Shown here: positions 53,548 to 63,280 of the stretch, in pieces
Position numbering within the stretch: position 1 is the first letter of the stretch
Layout: every line of letters starts with the position of its first letter
NCBI RefSeq assembly: GCF_004571075.1
Contig: NZ_SPQP01000014.1
Location: 1-64,000, forward strand
DNA from: Blastococcus sp. TF02A-35
GTDB taxonomy: Bacteria; Actinomycetota; Actinomycetes; Mycobacteriales; Geodermatophilaceae
Direction of reading: 5' to 3'
Length of the DNA stretch: 64,000 bases
Notes under the pieces: model-generated
What the model saw: the letters and a program-made list of their open reading frames with translations, nothing else
Database searches by the model: none
Told to the model about the DNA's origin: nothing
Made by a program: the position numbers and the translations under genes

Positions 53548-54314
53548 GCATCGATGTCGATTTGGACTTGGCGGCCGTCTTCTCGGGCGCCGTGAGGGAA
53601 AGCGCCATCGACGTGCCGTACGGAGACGGTCGTCTACTGACGCTGCCGTGGGCTCTGCACAACGGCGAGTGCGTTGCGATCTTGGTCGAGCCGGTGGCTG
53701 AAGGTCTGTATCGCCTCAGCGACCGAGGCTTGGCAGCGGATGCGCTCGCCACGGCCAACGTCGACTTGGGCAGCCCGAGCCTGCAAGGCCGGTGGCAGGC
53801 AGTGCAGCGTTCGCTTGCGTTGCGCCCATCCGTGGTGCCACCGCCCAACGCTTACGAGTTGTCCGGCGACGCGACGACCGATGAGCTCGGGACTGCACTG
53901 ACAACACTCGCTGAGGCTGTCTTGCGAGCGGACGGTTTGCAGATTTTGGGTAAGCCCGACCGTCAGCTGACCTTTGCCGAACGGGTGGTCAAAGACGTGT
54001 ACGCCGCGGAGCTACCGGCCACTCCGCGCGCCCCACTGCCGAACCGATTCGGAGGGCAGCGCCGAGTCACCTGTCGGATCGATCCCCCGCGTAAGCCTGC
54101 ACTGTTCGTTCAGGCCCTGGCGTCCGGTGACCCGAACGCGTCGTACGACCATGCGCGGGCGCTATTCGCTGATGCGCAGATCGACCGGCAGCAACTGGTC
54201 TCCGTCATCCAGCCGCACTGGGGCCAGCCGTGGCATCGAGAGGCATTGGCGGCCGTTAGTCACGTGGTCGATGGAGATCAGTGGCACGCCGAGCTTCGAC
54301 GGCTGGCAGCCTGA
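53544..54314 (+). CDS. unknown protein Y between hsdS and hsdM (DUF1828-like N-terminus)
   Basis: A 256-residue protein. Residues 20-65 (SAIDVPYGDGRLLTLPWALHNGE, then GLYRLSDRGLAADAL) recall DUF1828-type modules, which occur in defence and anti-phage gene sets; this match is tentative. The middle is helical and the end has HWGQPWHREALAAVSHVV. Four-base overlap with protein X. Probably an accessory gene of the restriction system. Confidence 0.55.
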   Translation: MSIDVDLDLAAVFSGAVRESAIDVPYGDGRLLTLPWALHNGECVAILVEPVAEGLYRLSDRGLAADALATANVDLGSPSLQGRWQAVQRSLALRPSVVPPPNAYELSGDATTDELGTALTTLAEAVLRADGLQILGKPDRQLTFAERVVKDVYAAELPATPRAPLPNRFGGQRRVTCRIDPPRKPALFVQALASGDPNASYDHARALFADAQIDRQQLVSVIQPHWGQPWHREALAAVSHVVDGDQWHAELRRLAA

Positions 54315-54357
54315 TCCTGCTTGAGCGGTCCCCCGCGCCGAAAGGCGACGGCCGAGG

Positions 54358-55572
54358 TCAGGGGCCGGCCCGGCTGAGGACTTCCGTCCCATCCGGCCGG
54401 TACGTGTGCCAGCGGCCGGTGCCGGGATCTCGGCGGATGGTGAAGCCGCCCTCGTGGCAGCTCGTGTGGTGGCGCTCGCAAAGAAGAGCGCCGTTGTCGC
54501 AGCTGGTCGGACCGCCGTGCGCCCAGTGGACGACGTGGTGGACGTCGCACCACTCCGGCGGGGCGTCACAGCCGGCGAAGACGCAGTGCCCGTCGCGGAG
54601 CTCGATAGCTCGGCGGATCGCCGCGCTCGCCGTCCGCTGAGCGCGGCCGACGTCCAACGGCAGACCGTTGGGCCCGGTGATGATGCGGACGACGCTCGCG
54701 TCGCAGGCCAGCCGCCGCGCCGTCTCCGGGTTGATCGGACCGGCCCAGCCGAGGGAACCGCCCGAGACGCCCGGGGCCCCACGCTCTGCGCACAGCGCGA
54801 ACCAGTCGATCGTCACCCGCACGTGCGGCCGCTCGCCGCGGACAGCGGGGAGCGAGCCGCCGTCGAGGGCCCCGCGTGCCAGCGCGACCAGCGCGTCGCC
54901 CTGCCGCTCGGCGTGGGAGCGGAGATCGCCGGCGGGGCGGTCGCCGTTCATCAGGGCGCCGAGAGCGGTGTGCAGGCACTCGCCGCCGGCGGCGTCCAGC
55001 TCCCCGCGCAGGTACACGCGCCCGTCCATGCCGGTCGCCATGGTGAACCGCCGGCGGACGTCGGCGGCGTCGTCGAGGCTGCCGTCCGGATCGACGCCGG
55101 CCACCCACGCCTTCACGCCGCGGGCAGTCTCGTGTGGGGCGGTCGCGCGGGCCAGACCGGCCAGGATGGCGTCGGTCTCGCCGAGGTCGATCCCCGCCTC
55201 GGCCGCCTTGGCGATCCGCCCCGGCGTCAGCGCCTTCGTGATGACCCGGGCGTGCGCTGCGCTGATGGCTCCGTCAGCGAACGCGGCCGCCGTCTCCGGC
55301 AGCTGCTCGAGCCGCCGCCCCGTCGACACCGTCGCCGTCGCCTGCTCCGGCGCCATCCGGCAGCTGCCGCGCAGCCAGGCCTTCATGGAGACCGCGCCGT
55401 CGCGGCGGTAGGCCTCGCGGCGGTCGGCGGCGCGCACGGCCGAGGTGAGCGCCGCGGCGACGCGATTGGCCGTGGTGCTCAGCTCGCCGACGAGGTCGAG
55501 CAGTGTGTCGTCCGACAGCTCGGCGAGCTCGACGGCAGCCAGCTGGTCGAGGGCGGAACGGAGTTCGGACAC
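54358..55572 (-). CDS. DUF222 / HNH endonuclease (REP13E12-like)
   Basis: A 404-residue protein with an N-terminal DUF222 domain (LIAELSDDTLLDLVG-like start, RREAYRRDGAVSMKAWLRGSCRMAPEQA, GRRLEQLPETAAAFADGAISAAHA) and a C-terminal HNH nuclease: CVFAGCDAPPEWCDVHHVVHWAHGGPT, then CDNGALLCERHH. This is the 13E12 repeat-family protein, present in many copies in actinobacteria and often mobile. It lies opposite to the restriction genes between protein Y and hsdM, so it looks inserted into that locus. ATG 55572. Confidence 0.9.
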   Translation of the reverse strand: MSELRSALDQLAAVELAELSDDTLLDLVGELSTTANRVAAALTSAVRAADRREAYRRDGAVSMKAWLRGSCRMAPEQATATVSTGRRLEQLPETAAAFADGAISAAHARVITKALTPGRIAKAAEAGIDLGETDAILAGLARATAPHETARGVKAWVAGVDPDGSLDDAADVRRRFTMATGMDGRVYLRGELDAAGGECLHTALGALMNGDRPAGDLRSHAERQGDALVALARGALDGGSLPAVRGERPHVRVTIDWFALCAERGAPGVSGGSLGWAGPINPETARRLACDASVVRIITGPNGLPLDVGRAQRTASAAIRRAIELRDGHCVFAGCDAPPEWCDVHHVVHWAHGGPTSCDNGALLCERHHTSCHEGGFTIRRDPGTGRWHTYRPDGTEVLSRAGP

Positions 55573-55797
55573 GTGCTCGCTCCCTTCCCGGACGACCTCG
55601 CCGACACCCCGACACTAGGCGGGGGGTACGACAGAAAAGTCCAGCTCAGAAGGGATACGAGAAGACGTCGTCGATGAATGGGAAGCCGGTCCGCAGGCGT
55701 CCCGCCACGCCGGGCCGACCGCTGAGGGGAGGCCGCTCGCGCGGCGTGCGAGCATCGAGGGCATGCGGGGAACGCGCCCGCCGACGCGGGGAGAGCA

Positions 55798-57294
55798 GTG
55801 ACCGAGGCACGGCGGCTGGTCGACAAGCTGTGGAGCTACTGCAACGTCCTGCGCGACGACGGCGTCTCCACCATCGAGTACACCGAGCAGCTGACCTACC
55901 TGCTCTTCCTCAAGATGGCCCACGAGCGCGAGACCCGGCCGCTCAAGCCCGAGCGCATCGTCCCGGCGCACTGCTCCTGGCAACTCCTGCTCGACGCGGA
56001 CGGCGACGAACTCGAAGACCTGTATCGGCGCATCCTGCAGGACCTCGCCCGTCAGCCCGGCGTCCTGGGCGTCGTCTTCCGCAAGGCGCAGAACCGGATC
56101 CAGGACCCGGCCAAGCTCAAGCGCCTCGTCGTCGACCTGATCGACAAGGAGAACTGGTCGGCGTCGGGCACGGACATCAAGGGTGATGCGTACGAGTCGC
56201 TGCTGGCCAAGGGCGCCGAGGACATCAAGTCGGGCGCCGGCCAGTACTTCACCCCGCGCCCGTTGATCCAGGCGATGGTCGACTGCCTGCAGCCGACGGC
56301 GGCGGACACGGTCATCGACCCTGCCGCCGGCACCGGCGGCTTCCTGCTGGCCGCGCACGAGTATGCCTCGAAGCACGCCCAGGACATGACGCCGGAGGAG
56401 CGCGACCACCTGCGGGACGCCTTCGCGCACGGGGTCGAGCTGGTCGACGGCACCGCCCGGCTGGCCGCCATGAACCTCATCCTGCACGGCATCGGCAAGC
56501 CCAGCGGGCAGAGCCTCATCGAGGTGAAGGACGCGCTGCTCGCCGACCCGGGTCAGCGGTACTCCGTCGTCCTCTCCAACCCGCCGTTCGGGCGGAAGAG
56601 CTCGATCACGATGGTCGGCGCCGACGGCCGTGAGGCGCGCGAGGACCGGGAGATCGAGCGGGCGGACTTCGTCGTCACCACGGCGAACAAGCAGCTCAAC
56701 TTCCTGCAGCACATCGCCACGATCATGAAGATGTCCGGCCGGGCGGCCGTGGTCCTGCCCGACAACGTGCTCTTCGAGGGCGGCGCCGGCGAGACCATCC
56801 GCAAGAAGCTGCTGCGGGACTACGAGGTCCACACGCTGCTCCGGCTGCCGACCGGCATCTTCTACGCCCAGGGCGTCAAGGCGAACGTGCTGTTCTTCGA
56901 CAAGAAGCCGGCCGCCGACCATGCGTGGACCGAGAAGCTGTGGGTCTACGACCTGCGAACCAACCAGCACTTCACGCTCAAGCAGAACCCGCTCCGGCGC
57001 AGCCACCTCGACAAGTTCGTCGAGTCGTACCGGCCCGGGCGTCCGCGCACGGAGCGGGTCGAGAGCGAGCGCTTCCGCTCCTTCACCTACGACGAGATCA
57101 TGGCCCGCGACAAGGCCAACCTCGACATCACCTGGCTGAAGGACGCCTCCCTGGAGGACCTGGACGACCTTCCGGCGCCCGAGGTGATCGCGCGCGAGAT
57201 CGTCGACGACCTCACGGCCGCGCTCGCCGAGTTCGAGGCAGTGGCGCTGGCGCTGGAGGAAGCCGGAGCGGCAGCGACACCCCTGGAGCCCTGA
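55798..57294 (+). CDS. hsdM: type I restriction-modification DNA methyltransferase subunit
   Basis: A 498-residue N6-adenine methyltransferase with the helical HsdM N-domain (YTEQLTYLLFLKMAHERE), GQYFTPRPLIQAMV, SAM motif DPAAGTGGF (Asp174) and the catalytic NPPF (Asn261). With HsdS it protects host DNA. GTG 55798. It is separated from hsdS by proteins X and Y and the opposite-strand HNH gene, an unusual order (R-S-X-Y-[HNH]-M). It is divergent from the HNH gene, so it must have its own promoter in 55573-55797. Confidence 0.93.
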   Translation: MTEARRLVDKLWSYCNVLRDDGVSTIEYTEQLTYLLFLKMAHERETRPLKPERIVPAHCSWQLLLDADGDELEDLYRRILQDLARQPGVLGVVFRKAQNRIQDPAKLKRLVVDLIDKENWSASGTDIKGDAYESLLAKGAEDIKSGAGQYFTPRPLIQAMVDCLQPTAADTVIDPAAGTGGFLLAAHEYASKHAQDMTPEERDHLRDAFAHGVELVDGTARLAAMNLILHGIGKPSGQSLIEVKDALLADPGQRYSVVLSNPPFGRKSSITMVGADGREAREDREIERADFVVTTANKQLNFLQHIATIMKMSGRAAVVLPDNVLFEGGAGETIRKKLLRDYEVHTLLRLPTGIFYAQGVKANVLFFDKKPAADHAWTEKLWVYDLRTNQHFTLKQNPLRRSHLDKFVESYRPGRPRTERVESERFRSFTYDEIMARDKANLDITWLKDASLEDLDDLPAPEVIAREIVDDLTAALAEFEAVALALEEAGAAATPLEP

Positions 57295-57318
57295 GCCGCC
57301 CGCTGCCATCCTGCGGGC

Positions 57319-58173
57319 ATGCGGCAGGAGTCGATGGTGCACCGCCCGCACCCCGCGCTGCGCCCGTACGTCGCCGCGGCCGTCGGCTACGCGCACGAGG
57401 GCTTCCCGCCCGGCGAGCACCTGGGTCTGCCCTCCCCCTGGCTGACGCTGGTCCTCACCCTCGACGAACCGCTGGTCATGGCCGCCCACCCCGACCCCGC
57501 GCAGGCGCCGGGCAGCTTCGACGCGCTGGTCGGCGGCCTGCACACGCGGCCGGCGCGGATCGTCCACCCCGGCCGGCAGGCCGGCATCCAGCTCTCCCTC
57601 ACCCCGGCCGGCGCCCGGGCGCTGCTGGGCGTGCCCGCCGGCGCGCTGGCCTCGGTGGACACGCACCTGGAGGACCTGCTCGGTCCCGCGGCGGCCGAGC
57701 TGCTGGACCGGCTCCGGGCTTCCGCCGGCTGGGCAGCCCGGTTCGCGACGCTCGACGCCGCGCTGGTGCGCCGGCTGCGCACCGCCGACGACGTCCCGGC
57801 CGAGGTCGCCCGCGCCTGGCGGCTGACGACGGCGTCGCACGGCCGGCTGCGGGTGTCCGACGTCGCTGCCCGGGTGGGCTGGTCGACCCGGCACCTGGAG
57901 CAGCGGTTCCGCGCCGAGACGGGGCTGGGCCCCAAGGAGGCGGCGCGGGTCGTCCGCTTCGACCGCGCCCGGCGGGCCCTGGCCGGTCGCGTCACCGCGG
58001 GCCTGCCCGCCGACCTCGCCGGCCTGGCCGCCCGCTGCGGGTTCTCCGACCAGGCACACCTGACCCGCGAGTGGCGGGCCTTCTCCGGTCTGCCGCCCAC
58101 CCGGTGGCTGGCCGCCGAGCTCGGATACGTCCAAGACACGACGGCCCTCGACGCGGCACTCTCCGGCTCATGA
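57319..58173 (+). CDS. AraC-family transcriptional regulator
   Basis: A 284-residue regulator with a DUF6597-like N-terminal domain and a C-terminal double HTH (LRVSDVAARVGWSTRHLEQRFRAETGLGPKEAARVVRF, then LAGLAARCGFSDQAHLTREWRAFSGLPPTRW). It overlaps the VOC protein gene by four bases, so it may control it. Confidence 0.88.
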   Translation: MRQESMVHRPHPALRPYVAAAVGYAHEGFPPGEHLGLPSPWLTLVLTLDEPLVMAAHPDPAQAPGSFDALVGGLHTRPARIVHPGRQAGIQLSLTPAGARALLGVPAGALASVDTHLEDLLGPAAAELLDRLRASAGWAARFATLDAALVRRLRTADDVPAEVARAWRLTTASHGRLRVSDVAARVGWSTRHLEQRFRAETGLGPKEAARVVRFDRARRALAGRVTAGLPADLAGLAARCGFSDQAHLTREWRAFSGLPPTRWLAAELGYVQDTTALDAALSGS

Positions 58174-58559
58174 CGACTCCCCCGCCCACGGTCTGGCCCG
58201 CCTTCCGCGCGACCGACGCGCCCGCCCTCGTCCGCTGGCTGGTCGACGTCCTTGGCTTCACCGAGACCCTCGTCGTCCGCGACGGCGACCTGGTGGCGCA
58301 CGCCGAGCTCGCCTGGCCGCCCGGTGGCGGCGTGATGCTTGGCTCGGTCCGCGACGACGGGGACTGGCCCGCGCGGACGGCCGGCGCCTACGTCGTCACC
58401 GACGACGTCGAGACGGTGTGGGCACGCGTGCAGGCGGCCGGCGCCGACGTCCTCCGGCCGCTGCAGTCCCCGCCGTACGGCGGCCAGGAGTTCACAGTCC
58501 GCGACCCGGAGGGCAACAGCTGGAGCGTTGGCAGCTACCGCGGTGCGCCGCGGCCGTGA
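58170..58559 (+). CDS. VOC (glyoxalase/bleomycin resistance-fold) protein
   Basis: A 129-residue VOC-fold protein: WLVDVLGFTETLVVRDGD, AHAELAWPPGGGVMLG and the end EFTVRDPEGNSWSVGSY. Metal ligands are partly present. Starts ATG 58170 within the AraC stop; couples to the next gene by a four-base overlap. Function unknown, possibly small-molecule binding. Confidence 0.85.
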   Translation: MTTPPPTVWPAFRATDAPALVRWLVDVLGFTETLVVRDGDLVAHAELAWPPGGGVMLGSVRDDGDWPARTAGAYVVTDDVETVWARVQAAGADVLRPLQSPPYGGQEFTVRDPEGNSWSVGSYRGAPRP

Positions 58560-58882
58560 CGCCCGCTGAGGTCCGCGCCCTCGCCCTCGCCCTGCCGGAG
58601 GTGACCGAGGGCGACCACCACGGCCGGAACGCCTTCCGGCTCGGCACCCGGGTGCTGGCCACCCAGTGGGCCGACGACCAGCTCAACGTGATGCTCGACG
58701 AGCCCACCGCCCGGGCGGTCGAGGGCGGTCCGTGCAGCCTCCTGCGGTGGGGCGAGAAGCTCGCCGGCGTCCGGGTCGACCTCTCCGCGGCGACCCCGGA
58801 GCTGGTCGGCGAGCTGCTGCAGGAGGCGTGGGCCCGGCGGGCGCCCGCCCGGCTGCTGCGGGAGCACCCCCCGAAGGTCTGA
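58556..58882 (+). CDS. MmcQ/YjbR family protein
   Basis: A 108-residue CyaY-like-fold protein: [36 protein letters not shown], and the end [18 protein letters not shown]. Start GTG 58556 overlaps the VOC gene. DNA-binding-fold relative, function unknown. Confidence 0.85.
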   Translation: MTPAEVRALALALPEVTEGDHHGRNAFRLGTRVLATQWADDQLNVMLDEPTARAVEGGPCSLLRWGEKLAGVRVDLSAATPELVGELLQEAWARRAPARLLREHPPKV

Positions 58883-58925
58883 CCGTCGGTCGCGCGACGG
58901 CGGCGCGGCAGCCAAGATCAACGGC

Positions 58926-60560
58926 ATGAGCGAAGGACGTGCCGGACAGCCCGCCCAGCCCAGCGACCTGATCGACGTCGCCTCCCTGGTCACGGCCTAC
59001 TACACGCGCGAGCCGGACCCGGCCGACCCCGGCCAGCAGGTCTCCTTCGGCACGAGCGGCCACCGCGGGTCCGCCTTCGACTCGGCGTTCAACGAGGCGC
59101 ACATCCTGGCCACGACCCAGGCCATCTGCGAGTACCGCGCGGCGCAGGGCTACGACGGCCCGCTCTTCCTCGGTCGCGACACCCACGCACTCTCCGAGCC
59201 GGCGTGGGCCAGTGCCCTGGAGGTCCTCGCCGCCAACGACGTCACCGTCCTGGTCGACGCCGCGGACCGGTACACGCCCACCCCGGCCATCAGCCACGCC
59301 ATCCTGCGGGCGAACCGGGGCAAGCAGACCGGCCTCGCCGACGGCATCGTCGTCACCCCGTCGCACAACCCGCCCCGCGACGGCGGCTTCAAGTACAACC
59401 CGCCGTCGGGCGGCCCGGCCGACACCGATGCCACGAAGGTCATCGCCGACCGCGCCAACGAGCTGCTGCGCAGCGGGCTCGACGGCGTCCGCCGCATCCC
59501 CTTCACCCGCGCGCGCGGCCTGGCGCAGGCGCACGACTTCCTCGGCGACTACGTCGACGACCTGCCGAGCGTCCTCGACCTCGACGCCGTCCGCGAGGCC
59601 GGGGTCCGCATCGGCGCGGACCCGCTCGGCGGCGCCAGCGTCGACTACTGGGCCGCGATCGCCGAGCGGCACCGTCTCGACCTCACCGTCGTCAACCCGC
59701 TGGTCGACCCCACGTGGCGGTTCATGACGCTGGACTGGGACGGCAAGATCCGCATGGACTGCTCGTCACCGGCGGCGATGGCCTCGCTGATCGACAAGCG
59801 GGGGGACTACGCGATCGCCACCGGCAACGACGCCGACTCCGACCGCCACGGCATCGTCACACTCGACGGCGGCCTGATGAACCCGAACCACTTCCTCGCC
59901 GTCGCCATCGACTACCTGTTCCGGAACCGGCCGGCGTGGGGTGCGGACGTCGCCGTCGGCAAGACGCTGGTCTCCTCCTCGCTGATCGACCGCGTGGTGG
60001 CCGGCATGGGCCGGCGGCTGGTGGAGGTGCCGGTCGGCTTCAAGTGGTTCGTCCCCGGGCTGCTCGACGGGTCGGTCGGGTTCGGTGGCGAGGAGTCCGC
60101 CGGGGCCTCGTTCCTCCGGCGGGACGGCAGCGTCTGGACGACGGACAAGGACGGCATCCTGCTCGCGCTCCTGGCCAGCGAGATCCAGGCCGTGACGGGC
60201 CGGTCCCCCTCGCAGCTGCACGGCGAGCTCACCGCGCGGCACGGCGAGTCGGCGTACGCCCGCATCGACGCCCCGGCCACGCGCGAGCAGAAGGCCGCCC
60301 TGGGCAAGCTCTCCCCCGAGGACGTCCGTGCCTCCGAGCTGGCCGGCGAGCCGATCGTCGCCAAGCTGACCAGGGCGCCGGGCAACGACGCCTCCATCGG
60401 CGGGCTCAAGGTCGTCACCGAGAACGCCTGGTTCGCCGCGCGCCCCTCCGGCACCGAGGACGTCTACAAGGTCTACGCCGAGTCCTTCTCCGGCCCCGAG
60501 CACCTCGCCCGGGTGCAGGAGGAGGCGCGCGCGGTGGTCACGGAGGCCCTCGGCGGGTGA
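58926..60560 (+). CDS. pgm: alpha-D-glucose phosphate-specific phosphoglucomutase
   Basis: A 544-residue phosphoglucomutase interconverting glucose-1-P and glucose-6-P, a branch point for glycogen and envelope sugars. The phosphoserine loop [13 protein letters not shown] (Ser146, the same number as in E. coli Pgm), the Mg loop [12 protein letters not shown], the sugar-binding FGGEESAG, and the C-terminal [13 protein letters not shown] phosphate loop are all present. ATG 58926. A hairpin overlaps the stop. Confidence 0.96.
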   Translation: MSEGRAGQPAQPSDLIDVASLVTAYYTREPDPADPGQQVSFGTSGHRGSAFDSAFNEAHILATTQAICEYRAAQGYDGPLFLGRDTHALSEPAWASALEVLAANDVTVLVDAADRYTPTPAISHAILRANRGKQTGLADGIVVTPSHNPPRDGGFKYNPPSGGPADTDATKVIADRANELLRSGLDGVRRIPFTRARGLAQAHDFLGDYVDDLPSVLDLDAVREAGVRIGADPLGGASVDYWAAIAERHRLDLTVVNPLVDPTWRFMTLDWDGKIRMDCSSPAAMASLIDKRGDYAIATGNDADSDRHGIVTLDGGLMNPNHFLAVAIDYLFRNRPAWGADVAVGKTLVSSSLIDRVVAGMGRRLVEVPVGFKWFVPGLLDGSVGFGGEESAGASFLRRDGSVWTTDKDGILLALLASEIQAVTGRSPSQLHGELTARHGESAYARIDAPATREQKAALGKLSPEDVRASELAGEPIVAKLTRAPGNDASIGGLKVVTENAWFAARPSGTEDVYKVYAESFSGPEHLARVQEEARAVVTEALGG

Positions 60561-60566
60561 CCCGCC
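60552..60566 (+). terminator. hairpin at the pgm stop codon
   Basis: GGCGGG-TGA-CCCGCC; the loop is the stop codon itself. Short stem, possible terminator. Confidence 0.4.
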
Positions 60567-60630
60567 CCCAGGGGTGAGGGCGGCCGTGTCGGCGTGGGTC
60601 CCGGCCCGCGCGGCGGGGCAGACTGGCCGC

Positions 60631-61263
60631 ATGACGGACGGTCAGCAGTGGGGCCAGCCGCCGGTGGACCCGGGGGCGCAGCAGGGCCCGTACGGCCAGC
60701 CCCCGTACTACGGCCAGCCCCAGTACGGCCAATCCCCGTACTACGGCCAGCCCCAGTACGGCCAGCCCCCGTACGGCCAGCCCCCGTACTACGGGCAGCC
60801 GTACCAGCCCTACGGCCAGCCGGCCTACCCCGGGCCCGGCGGGTGGCCCGGCGCCGCCTGGCCGCACGGCCCGGGCCGTCCGGGCGCGGCGACGACGGCC
60901 ACGGTGTTCGGCTTCGTCACCGGCGGGCTGACCGCCTTCGGCTCCCTCGTCATGCTCCTGGCGGTGCTCGCCGGTGACGCCGACGGCGCCACGCTGGTGC
61001 TGGCCCTCGGCCTGCCCTGCGCGGTCGGTCTGGTCGTCGGCGGTGCGCGCCTGCTGCAGCGCCGGTCGACCAAGGTCCTCTTCTGGTCGGCGATCGCCGC
61101 GCTCGCGGTGCTCGCGGCGGCACTGCTGACGGCCGTGGCGGACATGCCCGGCGACGAGGCCGCCGCCGTCGCGGCGTTCGTGCTGATGGCCTGCGTGCTC
61201 CCGGTCGTCACGGCGGTGCTCAGCCGCGTCCCGACCGTCACCGGCTGGGCCGACTCCGCCTGA
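60631..61263 (+). CDS. DUF-type membrane protein with Tyr-Gly-Gln-Pro repeat tail
   Basis: A 210-residue protein with an N-terminal low-complexity tail of Tyr/Gly/Gln/Pro repeats (about residues 20-65) and four hydrophobic segments ([78 protein letters not shown]). Such repeat tails occur in actinobacterial envelope proteins and may bind or condense with partners. ATG 60631 was preferred to the upstream in-frame GTG at 60574. Function unknown. Confidence 0.75.
   Translation: MTDGQQWGQPPVDPGAQQGPYGQPPYYGQPQYGQSPYYGQPQYGQPPYGQPPYYGQPYQPYGQPAYPGPGGWPGAAWPHGPGRPGAATTATVFGFVTGGLTAFGSLVMLLAVLAGDADGATLVLALGLPCAVGLVVGGARLLQRRSTKVLFWSAIAALAVLAAALLTAVADMPGDEAAAVAAFVLMACVLPVVTAVLSRVPTVTGWADSA
60691..60822 (+). 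repeat. tandem DNA repeats encoding YGQP units
   Basis: Repeats of about 15 and 30 bases built from TACGGCCAGCCCC, encoding the Tyr-Gly-Gln-Pro tail; near-identical units suggest slippage-prone sequence. Confidence 0.7.
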
Positions 61264-61288
61264 CCCCCGCCTCGGGGCCGCCGGGTCA
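61261..61288. terminator. hairpin between convergent genes
   Basis: TGACCC (61261-61266) pairs with GGGTCA (61283-61288); its ends are the stop codons of the two convergent genes. A GC-rich inner part strengthens it. Confidence 0.45.
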
Positions 61289-62188
61289 GCGGCGGGCGTC
61301 CGGGCGCCGGCGGGCCTTGTCGGCGTACATGTCGTCGTCGGCCTCGCGGACCAGGCGCTCGTACACCTCGTCCGGCGCCTCGCCGCCGCGGGCGGTGCCG
61401 ATCCCGATGCTGATGCCGACCGGCACCTGGGTGCCGTCGAGGTCCAGCGGCTCGGTGACCGTGGTGCGCAGCCGGTCGGCCAGCGCCTCGGCGTCGGCCC
61501 GCTGGGTGTTCTCGCAGACGATGCTGAACTCGTCGCCCCCCAGCCGCGCGGCGGTGTCGCTGGCCCGGAGGACCGAGCGGAGCCGGTCGGCGAAGGAGAC
61601 GAGGACCAGGTCGCCCATGGGGTGACCGAGCTCGTCGTTGATCTTCTTGAACCCGTCGAGGTCGATGACCAGCACGCAGGTCGGGGTGTTCTCCCGGTGC
61701 CCGCGGTCGAGGGCGTGGCGCAGCCGGTCGTGGAACAGCAGGCGGTTCGGCAGCCCGGTGAGCGGGTCGTGCAGCGAGCGGTGGACCAGCTGCGCCTCCA
61801 GCGCCTTCCGCTCCGTGATGTCCTCGATGATCAGGACCAGGTGGGCCGCCTGGCCGTCGCCGGTCTCCGCCACCCAGGACGCGGTGATCTGCACCGGGAC
61901 CGCGGAGCCGTCCTCCCGGACCAGCCGCGTCTCGTGCCGCATCGGGCGGTCCGGCTCGGCGCTCAGCGTCAGGTGCGCCTCGCGGGCCGCCCCGACGGCC
62001 TCCGGGTCGACCAGGTCCATGACGGAGCGGCCGTGCAGCTCCTCGGCCGACCGGCCCACCATCGCCGACAGCGCGGGGTTCACGTCCACGAGGAGGCCGC
62101 CCGGGGTCGTCAACGCGATGCCCATCGGCGCGTTGGCGAAGGCGCTCCGCCGGTCCGCCGGGGGCAGCGTGCCCACCACCTCGGTCAC
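61286..62188 (-). CDS. PAS-GGDEF diguanylate cyclase
   Basis: A 300-residue protein: PAS domain (FANAPMGIALTTPGGLLVDVNPALSAM, PVQITASWV), a linker helix (LIIEDITERKALEAQLVHRSLHDPLTGLPNRLL) and a GGDEF domain with an intact GGDEF catalytic motif and RASD five residues before it (inhibitory I-site). It makes cyclic di-GMP in response to a signal sensed by PAS. GTG 62188 follows GGGAGG. No membrane segments. Confidence 0.9.
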   Translation of the reverse strand: MTEVVGTLPPADRRSAFANAPMGIALTTPGGLLVDVNPALSAMVGRSAEELHGRSVMDLVDPEAVGAAREAHLTLSAEPDRPMRHETRLVREDGSAVPVQITASWVAETGDGQAAHLVLIIEDITERKALEAQLVHRSLHDPLTGLPNRLLFHDRLRHALDRGHRENTPTCVLVIDLDGFKKINDELGHPMGDLVLVSFADRLRSVLRASDTAARLGGDEFSIVCENTQRADAEALADRLRTTVTEPLDLDGTQVPVGISIGIGTARGGEAPDEVYERLVREADDDMYADKARRRPDARR

Positions 62189-62341
62189 TCCACACCTCCC
62201 GTGCTGCACCCATCTTGCGGGACGCCTCCGACGCTCTGCTCCCCGGACCGGCCGCTCCCGTTCCGAGACGCCTGATCGGGGGAACGAACGGCAGGGGTGC
62301 AGGATGCTGGGGTACCCGCTGCACGCCCGGAGGAGACGCCG

Positions 62342-63280
62342 ATGTCCGAGTTCGACCTGGTGCTGCCCACCACGGTGGACGTCCGCGAGGTCGGCATGCG
62401 CGACGGGCTCCAGCTGGAGGAGCCGGTCCCGCTCGCCGGGAAGCTCCGGATGCTCGAGGCCCTGGTCGCGACCGGTGTCCGACGCATCGAGGCGACGTCG
62501 TTCGTCTCCCCGAAGGCAGTCCCCGCCCTCGCCGACGCCGACCAGCTCGCCGCCGAGCTCGCCCGCTGGCCGGAGGTGCACTGGTCGGCGCTGGTCGCCA
62601 ACGCCCGCGGCGCGGTGCGCGCGGTGGACGCGGGCGTCGCCGACCTCGAGTACGTCGTCTCCGCCTCCGACGGGCACAGCCGCGCCAACGCGGGGCGCAG
62701 CACCGCCGAGGCGCTCGGTGCCGTCGGCGAGGTGGCCGCCCTGGCTCACGGGGCCGGCGGGTCGCTCGAGGTCATCATCGCCACCGCCTGGGACTGCCCC
62801 TTCGACGGGCGCACCCCGGTGGGGCGCACGGTCGACGTCGCCCGCGCCGCGGTCACCGCCGGTGCCGACCAGCTGTGCCTCGGCGACACGATCGGGACGA
62901 CGACGCCGCTGCGCGTGGTCACCCTCGTCGACGCCGTCCGCCGCGCGTGCCCGGGCGTGGCCGTGGGCGTGCACTTCCACGACACCCGCGGCACGGGCCA
63001 GGCGAACGCGCTGGCCGCGATCCAGGCCGGGGTCACCCAGCTCGACGCCTCCGTCGGCGGGCTGGGCGGGTGCCCGTTCGCCCCCGGCGCGAGCGGCAAC
63101 ATCGCCACCGAGGAGCTGGTCTACATGCTGGAGGAGTCCGGCGTGCGCACCGGGATCGACCTCGACGCGCTGCTGGCCGCCGCCCGGGAGACCGAGCAGC
63201 AGGTCGGCCACGAGCTGCCGAGCTCGCTGTACCGCGCCGGCGGCCGGTCGGTGCCGCGGGTCGTGGAGGCCCGCGCGTGA
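62342..63280 (+). CDS. mvaB: hydroxymethylglutaryl-CoA lyase
   Basis: A 312-residue TIM-barrel lyase that cleaves HMG-CoA to acetyl-CoA and acetoacetate in leucine breakdown. Motifs: VREVGMRDGLQLEE (metal and catalytic Arg/Asp), GDTIGTTTPL, HFHDTRGTG, and GGLGGCPFAPGASGN with the catalytic Cys. ATG 62342, with GGAGGAGACGCC upstream. It overlaps the next gene by four bases. Confidence 0.92.
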   Translation: MSEFDLVLPTTVDVREVGMRDGLQLEEPVPLAGKLRMLEALVATGVRRIEATSFVSPKAVPALADADQLAAELARWPEVHWSALVANARGAVRAVDAGVADLEYVVSASDGHSRANAGRSTAEALGAVGEVAALAHGAGGSLEVIIATAWDCPFDGRTPVGRTVDVARAAVTAGADQLCLGDTIGTTTPLRVVTLVDAVRRACPGVAVGVHFHDTRGTGQANALAAIQAGVTQLDASVGGLGGCPFAPGASGNIATEELVYMLEESGVRTGIDLDALLAAARETEQQVGHELPSSLYRAGGRSVPRVVEARA

